The notes under the pieces: model-generated
Told to the model about the DNA's origin: nothing
Database searches by the model: none
Seen by the model: only the letters and a program-made list of their open reading frames with translations
Translations under genes and position numbers: made by a program
Shown: piece by piece, positions 18,677 through 27,486 of the stretch
How the letters are laid out: each line of letters starts with the position of its first letter
Position numbering within the stretch: position 1 is the first letter of the stretch
Source of the DNA: UBA6623 sp965226435
GTDB taxonomy: Bacteria > Acidobacteriota > Terriglobia > Bryobacterales > UBA6623
Direction of reading: 5' to 3'
Length of the DNA: 64,000 bases
Assembly (NCBI GenBank): GCA_965226435.1
Contig: CBDDCY010000006.1
Span: 248,001 to 312,000 of the forward strand

Positions 18677-18812
18677 CCAATCCAGACGTCATCGTCGCCC
18701 TCGGGAGTCGAACCTGTTCTTCGCCAAGACTCCATAGCCGATCGCCGTCGAACCACAGGGGACGCACCGGGTTGAAGGGGACCGTCATTAAATTTGTAGC
18801 TGTCCAATGCTT

Positions 18813-18882
18813 CTAGTGCCACGACCGCTTGAAAAGGTTTGTTTGGCTGCAAAGCACTATTCTTGAGTGACCGCATCGCGTG
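18813..18882 (+). repeat. Partial copy of CTAG-bounded repeat (copy 1)
   Basis: CTAGTGCCACGACCGC followed by a stretch matching copy 2 (53512-53670) up to GACCGCATCGCGTGG. The right part is missing; the 101-bp element at 18888 begins 5 bp later, so that element or a deletion appears to have replaced it. Confidence 0.7.
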
Positions 18883-18887
18883 GGGGG

Positions 18888-18988
18888 CTGTGAAAAAATG
18901 GGGGACAGTCCACTTCGCGCCAGGATAACTTGTAGATCTTATGGAACTTATTCGTCTGGCGCTCGGTACAGTCCCCAATTTTTCACAG
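18888..18988. repeat. 101-bp inverted-terminus element (MITE/REP-like), copy 1
   Basis: It begins CTGTGAAAAAATGGGGGAC and ends GTCCCCAATTTTTCACAG, imperfect inverted repeats of about 20 bp. A second 101-bp copy at 49755-49855 differs at 13 positions by my count, all in the centre. The whole unit folds as a long imperfect hairpin. The surrounding 18677-19065 gap otherwise holds only the partial repeat at 18813 and no gene. Confidence 0.8.
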
Positions 18989-19065
18989 AAAAGCGGAATG
19001 ACGACGGCCCGTTGAAGAGGGGGCGGCCATCAAGGTGAATCACTACATACTTTCGGCTTTTTCTA

Positions 19066-20265
19066 TCACAAAGTGATGACCCTTTTTTCACGCATCGCCT
19101 TGTTTGCCCAATGAGAGGTTGCGGCCGCTTCGACGCCGGCACGGATGTACGCGTTGGGCGCCTTGCGGTTGCGAACGCACTCCAGCCAATTCCCCACGTT
19201 GTCGAGAGTTCCGGTGCCGTCGACCCTTTCGATGGTCGAAGTGTCCTCGCTGCGGGCGAAGTGGTGGATCGGTTCCGGCAGGCTTACCGCCTCAAACGGT
19301 TTCGCGCCTTCTTCGTAAACGTCGTAACCAAGGCGAGTGAGCGTCATCATGGCCTTGTCGCCGCGAAACACGATCCCGCCGCCCAACAACCCAAACATCA
19401 TGTTGCCCTCGTAGGCCGCGGTGTAGCCCTCGGGAAAAAGCATCGTCGCGGTGACGGTGTCGGGCGCCTCCAACCAGTCTTGAGTGTAGGTGGTGCCGGC
19501 GGCGTGGACTTCGTGCGGGCGCGGGCTCTTCATGTACCACTGAATCACATCGATCCAGTGCGTCATCAGGTCGGTGAAGCTGCCGCCCCCGAAGTCCCAG
19601 AAAAAGCGCCAGAAGCGAAACCGTATCTTGTCGAAGGGCTGCTTCGGCGCCGAGCCCAGCCACTGCTCCCAATCCAATCGGCTAAGATCGACTTCTTCCG
19701 CTCGGCGCGCCCCGAACCTCGAGTAGTTCTGCGACCAGTGACAGCGGACGAAAGTGATCTTGCCCAGCACACCCTCGTCGATCAGCTGCTTGGCTTCGAT
19801 GAAATGTTTCCAGCTCCGCTGTTGCGTTCCGGTCGCGACGACTTGGCTCGAATCTTCAACGACCTTGACGAGTCGGTCCCCTTCGGAAAGATCATGGGTC
19901 ACCGGCTTTTCGACATAGACGTCCTTGCCCGCGGCGACGGCTTCGATCGTCATCGGAGCATGCCAGTGGTCGGGAGTGCCGATCACGACGGCGTCAATGT
20001 CTTTGCTCGCGAGAACGTCGCGGTAGTCCTTAAACACCTTCGCGGTGGAGCCGAACTGTTCCGCTGCTTGCTCGCGCCGCGGGACATAGACATCGGAGAC
20101 GCCTCTTACCTCGGCACCGTCGATCTTTGGGACGTAGGCCGTTACGCCCCGTCCGCGTCCACCGCAGCCGATCAGAGCGACGCCGATGCGGTCGTTAGCT
20201 CCGAGAACGCGTTGGGACGCCAGGGCCGTCATTGCGCCGGCTCGAAGAAAATCTCGTCGTTGCAT
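19066..20265 (-). CDS. Gfo/Idh/MocA-family oxidoreductase with Tat-type leader
   Basis: NAD(P)-dependent sugar or inositol dehydrogenase-like enzyme, 399 aa. The N-terminus MQRRDFLRAGAMTALASQR looks like a twin-arginine leader, common in acidobacterial and planctomycete members. The Rossmann motif GVALIGCGGRGRG is near 29-41, and the EKPVTH motif near 121 carries the family's catalytic Lys. The C-terminal part holds GGGSFTDLMTHWID. It stands alone, with repeats on the 3' side and the SEL1 gene divergent on the 5' side. Substrate unknown. Confidence 0.88.
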   Translation of the reverse strand: MQRRDFLRAGAMTALASQRVLGANDRIGVALIGCGGRGRGVTAYVPKIDGAEVRGVSDVYVPRREQAAEQFGSTAKVFKDYRDVLASKDIDAVVIGTPDHWHAPMTIEAVAAGKDVYVEKPVTHDLSEGDRLVKVVEDSSQVVATGTQQRSWKHFIEAKQLIDEGVLGKITFVRCHWSQNYSRFGARRAEEVDLSRLDWEQWLGSAPKQPFDKIRFRFWRFFWDFGGGSFTDLMTHWIDVIQWYMKSPRPHEVHAAGTTYTQDWLEAPDTVTATMLFPEGYTAAYEGNMMFGLLGGGIVFRGDKAMMTLTRLGYDVYEEGAKPFEAVSLPEPIHHFARSEDTSTIERVDGTGTLDNVGNWLECVRNRKAPNAYIRAGVEAAATSHWANKAMREKRVITL

Positions 20266-20428
20266 GGATTTTGCCTCCCGGGAAGGAACGGGACGAATGA
20301 ACGGCCGTCAACGTTACCTTCGCCGTTGCTGGGTGTGAGTGTACACTCGTTGGTTTGGGAACACAACGGCGGCGGGCCTCGCGCCGTTTGGGGCTTTGTG
20401 TTGAGCCGGTAGGCATACGAACATGGGC

Positions 20429-20542
20429 GGGCAGGTCCGGAGACCTGCCCCACCGTGAGACGCCGCGCCCAAGGATGAAGAATTTGGAGTTCCAGATGTC
20501 GGCACGAATGCCGACACGGCACGCTGAAAGCGTGCGCCACGT
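20429..20542. repeat. Cluster of three hairpin repeats
   Basis: The 20266-20592 gap between divergent genes holds three consecutive perfect hairpins and no gene: GGGCAGGTC/GACCTGCCC (20429-20450), GTCGGCA/TGCCGAC (about 20498-20515) and GGCACGC/GCGTGC (about 20518-20538). The first recurs near 59629-59650. They look like dispersed REP-like palindromes rather than regulatory sites specific to this gene pair. Confidence 0.6.
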
Positions 20543-20592
20543 CGGGGGCTTCAACGGCGAGGAGGTTTTGGGCTATTTTCGGAAGAACGCTT

Positions 20593-22893
20593 ATGAAGCC
20601 GCTGTTGATTCTCGTCTTGGCATGGTTCGCGGTTGGGCCGAACAGCGTTGCGGCTCAAACAGGTCTTGGGACGCCCTCAAGCGCGCTTGAACAGCCCGAG
20701 TCCGTCGAAGGTCTTCTCGAAAAAGCCGAGCAGGGCGACGCGCAATCGCAATACGAGCTGGCCGTTCATTACGCGAGCCGCGGATCGGGACAACTGGCGG
20801 CCAACGAGGCCGTGTATTGGCTTCGCCGAGCGGCCGAGCAAGGTCATGGCGAGGCGCAATCCGATCTCGGCCTGCTCTATCACCGCGGCCTCGGAGTTCC
20901 GCCGGACCCAGCCGAGGCAGCCAAATGGCTGCGCCGCGCCGCCGAACAAGGGCACGCGCATTCCCAGGCTGATCTCGGCCGGCTTTACTACTTAGGCGCC
21001 GGCGTTGCGCGGGACTTCGCCCAAGCAGCGGAGTGGTACCGCAAGGCAGCCGAGCAGGGACTTGCGGAAGCGCAATACAACTTGGCGGACCTTTACGTAG
21101 CCGGGGAAGGCGTTTCCCAGGACCTGTCCCAATCCGTGAAGTGGTACCGCGAGGCGGCCGGCCGCGGACTCGCGGAAGCGCAATACGCCCTGGCTGTGGC
21201 GTTGGTGCGGGGCGAGGGTGTGCGCAAGAACTTGGCGGAGGCTGTGCGCTGGGCTCGCGGAGCCGCCGTGGAGGGCCACGCGCCGGCCCAATTGCTGCTG
21301 GCGAGGCAATACGAGAAAGGCCTGGGCGTGAAGCGGGATGTCGGTCGCGCCCTCCGATGGTACCGATTCGGAGCCGAACAGGGGCTGGTGGAAGCCCAGC
21401 GTTCCTTGGGCGCTTTCCACGCCGAGGGGAGGGGAGGAACCGTCGATCCGATCGAGGGGCGGATGTGGCTGGTCATCGCCGGCCTGAACGCGCCGGAGGG
21501 AAGACGCGAAGTGATTGCCCGGCAGCGCGATGCAACCGCGAGGGGGATGACCGCCGAGCAAATCGCCGAGACAGAACGTTTGGCGAGGCAGTGGAAGCGT
21601 AAGACCTGGGCCGAACTGAAAGCCGGGAGTCCCGGGGAGCTGATTCCGGGAGGGCGATTTACAAATCTAACGGGCTTTTTCGGCACGGCGGGCCGGAACA
21701 TTTCCGCCGCCGAACTTGAGTACGACCGCTACTGGAGGCCGCATATCGAGAAGAGCCGGCAGGCCGTCCTCGAAGCGGCGGAACTCGTGGGGGAAGCCGG
21801 AACCGCGCTGGTCTTAGGCGCCGGCAAGTGCCGGGAGATCCCCCTGGAAGGTCTGGCTCGCAAGTTCGATCGAGTGGTGCTCGTGGATCTGGACGGTCCC
21901 AGTATGCGCGCAGCGGTTGCGACGCTTTCCGAGGAGTTGCAGGCAAAGATTGAAGTCCGCGTCTCCGATGTAACGTCGTTCGCGCAGCCGCTGATGGAAG
22001 CCACGAGCCGTATCGTGGAGGAGGCTCAAAGCGCCGACGAAGCGTTCTTAGAACTCGGGACGTTGTATCGCGAAATGGATTCGCCGCGGCGATATCCGGA
22101 GCTACCGCGAGCCGACCTGGTCGTCTCGTCGCTGGTATTGTCCGAGCTGGCCCGTTACCCGAGGACGTACACCGCTCAGCTCGTGAAGGAAAAGTTCGAC
22201 GCGGATCTTTCGGAATGGAGTGGTTACGGGAAGTTGTGGCGAAATCTCCAGACCTTCGCGTCGAGGGATCATGCGGAATTACTCGGGCGCTTCACGCGAC
22301 CCGGAGGCGCCGTCTATTTCGCCGATACGGTCGCCCGAGGACCTGACCTTAGCAAGGTGGACCGCGAGGAGAGACGCGCGGCTCTGAATGCGGTCGCGGG
22401 CCGCTTTGCTCGGATAGGCCTTTTCAAAGAGCTCCAAGCGCGTTCGGAAAGTTGGAGCCTTTTCCGTGAGGTCTTTCGAAAGATCGAGTTCGGCAAAGCG
22501 GACGCGGGGGCTTCCATAAGAAGGCCGAAGCCGGAACGTTTTGAAGAACTTGTCTCCGATATCGAAGCATCGCCGGGTTCACCGCGCGATGGGGTCGACA
22601 TTGCGGCCGAGGCGGCAACTCGGCTTTTATGCCAAGGTCACTTGCCCGTTAAGACGGAGATCGCCGCCTACGAAGCAATACTCGAAGCTTACCGCGAGGC
22701 GGCCCCCGGATCCCTGGAGCCGCTTCTCGATTGGGACGCCTTCTTCGGCGCCATCGAAGGAAACGGGCTGGAACCCGTGGGCGACACCGAGAGCTGGTGG
22801 TGGCTCGAGTACGCCTGCTCGATTCCGCGCAAAGCAGGCGGCTTTTCGGTCCGCGGTCGGGTTTTGCGAAAACGGGTAACCGGCAAGGATTAA
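20593..22893 (+). CDS. Exported SEL1-repeat protein fused to a methyltransferase-like domain (766 aa)
   Basis: A signal peptide (residues 1-21, ending SVAAQ) is followed by about seven SEL1/TPR-like repeats at roughly 40-320, each of the form AxxWYRKAAEQGxAEAQYxLAxLYxxGxGV. Residues about 355-640 look like a class I SAM-dependent methyltransferase: TALVLGAGKCREIPLEGLA as motif I near 408, FDRVVLVDLDGPS as motif II, and ADLVVSSLVLSEL near 513. SEL1 repeats normally mediate protein binding. Fusing an exported SEL1 array to a SAM-binding fold is odd because SAM is cytosolic; either the leader is not cleaved and exported, or the fold has another role. Confidence 0.75.
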   Translation: MKPLLILVLAWFAVGPNSVAAQTGLGTPSSALEQPESVEGLLEKAEQGDAQSQYELAVHYASRGSGQLAANEAVYWLRRAAEQGHGEAQSDLGLLYHRGLGVPPDPAEAAKWLRRAAEQGHAHSQADLGRLYYLGAGVARDFAQAAEWYRKAAEQGLAEAQYNLADLYVAGEGVSQDLSQSVKWYREAAGRGLAEAQYALAVALVRGEGVRKNLAEAVRWARGAAVEGHAPAQLLLARQYEKGLGVKRDVGRALRWYRFGAEQGLVEAQRSLGAFHAEGRGGTVDPIEGRMWLVIAGLNAPEGRREVIARQRDATARGMTAEQIAETERLARQWKRKTWAELKAGSPGELIPGGRFTNLTGFFGTAGRNISAAELEYDRYWRPHIEKSRQAVLEAAELVGEAGTALVLGAGKCREIPLEGLARKFDRVVLVDLDGPSMRAAVATLSEELQAKIEVRVSDVTSFAQPLMEATSRIVEEAQSADEAFLELGTLYREMDSPRRYPELPRADLVVSSLVLSELARYPRTYTAQLVKEKFDADLSEWSGYGKLWRNLQTFASRDHAELLGRFTRPGGAVYFADTVARGPDLSKVDREERRAALNAVAGRFARIGLFKELQARSESWSLFREVFRKIEFGKADAGASIRRPKPERFEELVSDIEASPGSPRDGVDIAAEAATRLLCQGHLPVKTEIAAYEAILEAYREAAPGSLEPLLDWDAFFGAIEGNGLEPVGDTESWWWLEYACSIPRKAGGFSVRGRVLRKRVTGKD

Positions 22894-22902
22894 CGCGAGA
22901 AG

Positions 22903-23154
22903 AATGCTCTGTTCCACGATTCCGCCGGCGTTGCGCGAGATGGGACGCTGGTCTATCTCGACCGCGTCGGCTCGGTCGAAGGACAACTGGTCTGGCGAGA
23001 TCGCGGCGGCAAGAGACTGGGACCGATCGGCCGGCCACAAGCCGGTGCCATAAGATTCCCCGCTTTATCTCCTGACGGGAGCCGGGTGGCCGCGCAGGAC
23101 AACAGTTCGGGCGACCTTGACATCGAGGAGTTCCGCGACCGCGAGCAGGACTAA
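22903..23154 (+). pseudogene. Remnant of a PD40-type Ser/Thr kinase C-terminus
   Basis: An 83-codon open stretch translates to a typical PD40 beta-propeller start (GTLVYLDRVGSVEGQLVWRD..., FPALSPDGSRVAAQD), then jumps directly to IEEFRDREQD, matching the end EEFRDRE of the PD40 protein ending at 27271. An internal deletion of the propeller explains this. It has no start signal. This and the next feature are the older, decayed copy of the arrangement at 26384-27640. Confidence 0.7.
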
Positions 23155-23326
23155 TACGGCATTGCAGTTGGGGCGTTTCGCGAGACCACGAAAGAAGGGA
23201 CGAGTTGCCGTTCGCACTCCAAATCTCGCCGGACCGGATCAACCTGAAACGGTTAGGATATGAAGAGATGTCTTCCGTCGGCCTTTTGTGGTGGGCCTGG
23301 TAGGACGATTCCCTTTCTCTAGATTT

Positions 23327-23544
23327 CGGTGGCGACAAGAACGTAGTGAGCTAACTCGGGAGGCCTGGAAGTCTCTCTCGCCCAGGAAAGGCAGTCCGTG
23401 CTGAACTATCGGAAACCGCGGGTTCGTACTTGTCTGGCGAGTTTGCTCGCCGCCGGCGGTCTTCTGTACCGATTGGAGGCGCGGCAGCCGGCATCGGCGG
23501 AGGGATTGCGGGAAATCAGGTTCGCCCGAGTATCTGAAACCTGA
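23327..23544 (+). pseudogene. Truncated duplicate of the 5' end of the DUF1592-type cytochrome gene
   Basis: Sequence from about 23327 matches 27410 onward: the leader (ACAAGAACGTAGTGAGCTA), the GTG start, and the signal-peptide region VLNYRKPRVRTCLASLLAAGGLLYRLEA against VLNYRKLRGPAGLASLLAAGGLLYPLEA. The frame from GTG 23398 stops after 48 codons, before the haem motif. This shows that the kinase-tail/DUF1592-start junction was duplicated and one copy decayed. The rest of the 22894-23672 gap holds no gene. Confidence 0.75.
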
Positions 23545-23672
23545 ATGCGCTGACCGCCTTCCAACGGACCTGGGAACTAAGCCTACCCAGCGTCCTGGGC
23601 GAAAAGAATCTGTTCGTTTGTGACATCGATTGTTCTCATTAGTAATACCGGCAGCGCTAAAATGGACCCATC

Positions 23673-26302
23673 TTGATCGGCCAAACCATCAGCCACTACA
23701 AGATCACCAAAAAACTCGGTGAAGGCGGGATGGGTGTCGTCTACAAGGCGCAGGACACGAAACTCAGCCGCCCGGTCGCGCTGAAGTTCCTGCGATCTGA
23801 AGCCACGGAAGATGCCGACGCCAAAGCGCGATTTCTTCGCGAGGCGCAGGCGGCAGCGGCCCTCGACCACGAGAATGTCTGCACAGTTTATGAAATTGAT
23901 GAGGCCGACGGCCAAACCTTCCTCTCCATGGCCTATCTGGAGGGCGAAACCGTACGGGAGAAGACCAAGACCCGCCCGTTGAAGATCGAAGAAGCTCTTG
24001 ACATCGCGATTCAGACGGCATTGGGTTTGCAAGCCGCCCACGAAAAAGAAATCGTTCATCGCGACATCAAGAGCGCCAATCTCATTGTCACCCCGAGGGG
24101 CCAAGTCAAGATCATGGACTTCGGGTTGGCGCAGCTCGCCGAGCAATCGAGGTTGACCAAGACGGCGATGATTCTGGGCACCCCGGCCTACATGTCTCCC
24201 GAGCAGGCTCGGCGCGAGCCGACCAATCGGCGGACCGACATCTGGTCGTTGGGGGTCGTGATCTACGAGATGGTGACAGGCAAGCTGCCGTTCGAGGGCG
24301 AGCGAGAGGATGCCGTGGCGTACGCGGTTGTCCACCACGAGCCTGAGCCCATCACCGCTCTCCGAGTGGGTGTGCCGGTCGATTTGGACCGTGTCGTCGC
24401 GAAGGCGATGGCCAAGGATCCCAACGAGCGGTACCAGCACATCGACGAGATACTGGTTGATCTACGGGGTCTCCGAAAAGAGGTGCAGACCGAGACCGCG
24501 TCCGTCACCCGTCCGGCCCCCGCCCGCACGCCGCAATCCCAACACACCCCTTGGCTGTTCGCCAGCGCCGCAGTGCTGGTCGCGTTGGCCGTGACGGCCG
24601 GAGCCTTTCTGGGTCTCTTCGAGTCCGAACGGCCGGTGACGCAAGAGCCCTTGCAGGCTGTCCCTTTTACTGCCTACCCCGGCGAGGAAATCGACCCCGA
24701 TTTTTCTCCCGACGGCGAGCAGGTGGTGTTTTCCTGGAATGGCGAGAAGCAGGACAACCCGGACATCTACGTCAAGCGACTCAGATCCGATCCGCCTGTG
24801 CGACTCACGAGCCATCCGGCGCCGGATTATTCCCCGGCCTGGTCCCCGGACGGACGCTGGATAGCTTTCCAGCGGTGGGACGACCTTCAGGGTTCCGTAC
24901 TGCTCATTCCGTCGATTGGGGGCCCCGAACGAAAGATGGCTGACCTCGAGGGTGAACGCGGCAGCGTAAGCGATAGGATGGCTTGGTTGCCCGACAGCGC
25001 AGGTTTGATCGTTGCGCACGGCCATCCCGGGTCCATATTCCTGGTATCGATCGAAACGGGTGAACGCCGGGAACTGATCGCCGGCCGTGATTTCGGAGGT
25101 ACGGGCAGCAACCTGGTGCTATCGCCCGCCGGACAAACTCTTGTCTTCACAGACAGCCGGCGGCTTCACCTTCTCGATCTTGGCGCTGACTTCGAGCCAA
25201 TCGCACCGCCCCGGCCGGTAGGAGACACAGGCTTGCGCCTGGCGTTCCCGGTGGCTTGGTCTCCCGACGGGAGCGATCTTATCGTAGAAAGCTTTCCGTC
25301 CTTCAAGAGCGAACTCGTCCGTTTGCCTCTTGCGGAGCCCAACCGGGTCCGGTCCCTCACTTTCGCCGGACCGGGGAGTAGTGGGGGATCCGTCTCGGCC
25401 CGCACGAACCGTCTGGTATTCAGCAAGAGACATCATGATTGGAATCTCGCGGTGCTGCGCAGAAGCGGCGTGGAGCCGGGTGTTTGGCAGTTCGGGTCGT
25501 TTCCGTCCACGACTCGACTTGAAGGCGGGCCGCGATTCTCACCCGACGGCAAGCAGCTTGTTTTCGAATCGGACCGTAGCGGCACCTTCGGAATCTGGAT
25601 CAGTGAGCGGATGGAAGCGACGCGCGGGAGCTTTGGGTGGTAGACGGAGTCCAATCCGGGATGCCCCATTGGTCGCCCGACGGCCGACGGGTAGTTTTTG
25701 ACAGCCTTGCGGAAAGCGAAGGAAGCGATTTCGGCATCGAAGTGATTCACAGCTCCGGCGGATCCCCTTTGCCTGTGACGGACGACCCCGCCTATGAACA
25801 AATGCCCAGTTGGTCCGCCGACGGCAACCGGATCTATTTCATCTCAAATCGCACCGGGCGGTTCGAGGTCTATTGGATACCCGCCACCGGAGGCGAGGCG
25901 GAGCAAATCACCGAGGGTGGAGGGGGCGTTCCATTCGAGTCCCCGGACGGGAGATTCGTGTATTTCCTCGAGGGCGGGCTCACGTTCACAGGTTCCTCAC
26001 CCCTGTGGAGAATACCGACAGCGGGCGGCGAAAAAAGTTTGGTTCTGGAGAAAGTCTGGGCGCGCAATTATGCGCTGAGCCGGAGTGGAATCTACTTCAT
26101 CGAGCCCCCGCGCAAAACGGGAGGCTCCTTTTCGTTCAAGTTCCTTGATTCGGCAAGCGGCGACCTCCGAACCCTCGCTAAGCTTCCCGCCGGAGAGGCC
26201 CCCGGCTTCGGCCTAACCGTTTCTCCCGACGAGCAAACGATTATCTACACCGAGATCCCGGCTTACGGCAGCGACCTGATGCTGGTCGAGGGCTTCGAGT
26301 AG
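23673..26302 (+). pseudogene. PD40-domain Ser/Thr protein kinase, frameshifted near 25605
   Basis: Full-length family members are a cytosolic Hanks-type kinase, one membrane helix and an outer beta-propeller. Seen here: GEGGMGVVYKAQD near 16, ALKFL with the ATP-binding Lys near 39, HRDIKSANL near 128, MDFGLAQ, GTPAYMSPEQ, a membrane helix near 290-315, then PD40 repeats (SPDGxxxxF). The frame breaks after ISE; the original ADGSDARELWVVDG is found in the -1 frame and continues to 26302. One missing base at about 25605-25608 explains it. The two pieces together make about 875 aa, the usual length. Either a real mutation or a sequence error. Start is TTG 23673. Confidence 0.8.
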
Positions 26303-26383
26303 GGCAGCACACATCTCTACGACCCGCCGTAGGTAAAAAAGGTTAACCTCTACTAAACGAACCAGATAGGACCCTTTCGCCGA

Positions 26384-27271
26384 TTGCTGTTGGTATATCC
26401 GGTTCCAACTCCGAATCCGCCACCTCTCCGTCTAAGTGTGCGGCAGGCGACGATCCATGCCCCATCGCTGTCTCCGGATGGCCGCCTGGCGGCGCTCTCG
26501 GCACTCGAGGGCGCGAATCGAGACATTTGGGTTTGGGATATGGCGCGGGGGGTGAAGACTCGTCTGAGCTCCAGCGCGGGGATCGAGTGGCGCACGGTTT
26601 GGTCGCCTGACGGAAACCAAGTGGCCTTCTCTTCCCAACGAAGCGGAAGCTGGAACATCTTCCTCCGGCAAATGGACGGGGGCGGGGAGGAGGAGGCGTT
26701 GGTGGCCACTCCGAATCAGGAGTGGGTATCGGATTGGTCTCGAGATGGAAAGTACATACTCTACGAAAACGTTACCGCGGAAAGCTTGATGGACCTCTGG
26801 TATTTGGAGAGCAATGAAGAGGGGGGCACTTGGGAGCCTCAACCGTTCCTGCAAACGCCCGCCAACGAAGGCGTCCCCAGGCTCTCGCCCAACGGCCGCT
26901 ACCTTGCCTACATGTCGGATCAGTCGGGCCGCGACGAAATATACGTCGAGCCGTTTCCCGAACGCGGCCGCAGGGTCACCGTGTCGGACAATGGGGGCCA
27001 AGCGCCGCGCTGGAGCCGGGACGGCAAGGAGCTGTTCTACGTGGAGGGGAGTACTCTGGTCGCGGTTTCGGTCTCGGCCGGGGCGACTTTTTCGGTAGCC
27101 ACGCCGCAACGCCTGTTTGAGCACCAGAGTTTGGCGGCATCTTTTTATAGCGACTACGACGTCTCGCCCGACGGCCGGCGGTTTCTGATCGCCGAGCGGG
27201 TGGGCGGGGTCGCGGAGCCCCAAATCCGGGTGGTCCAAAACTGGTATGAGGAGTTCAGAGACCGCGAGTAG
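26384..27271 (+). pseudogene. PD40-repeat C-terminal fragment of a kinase-type protein (5'-truncated)
   Basis: 295 codons of PD40 beta-propeller repeats: HAPSLSPDGRLAAL, RTVWSPDGNQVAFSSQRSG, DWSRDGKYILYEN, PRLSPNGRYLAYMSDQSGRDEIYVEPFP, APRWSRDGKELFYV, SPDGRRFLIAE. It ends VVQNWYEEFRDRE, close to the usual LNWxEEL ending of acidobacterial PD40 kinases. There is no kinase domain, leader peptide or membrane helix upstream, so it is most likely the 3' remainder of a lost kinase gene. It may still be translated from a weak start, but I see no ribosome-binding site. Confidence 0.7.
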
Positions 27272-27486
27272 GACTAAGCCACTCAAAACGAGCCACAAAG
27301 CGCCCGTTCGCCGATTCCTGTCGCAAAATCTCGATCGCATGAGTGATCGTACGCCCGAATGTGCTCACGGCCTTCCGACGAACCCAGCACCCAAGCCGGC
27401 CATCATGGACAATCAGCGGCCGGCGATAAGAACGTAGTAAGCTACTCTGTAGATTCGCAAACGTCTCTTCACCGGGAAAGCCGCCC

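Noticed and set aside
18695..18740. GGTTCGACTCCC on the minus strand, resembling a tRNA T-arm.
   Set aside because: The flanking bases cannot form the T stem, and no acceptor stem or anticodon arm is found around it.
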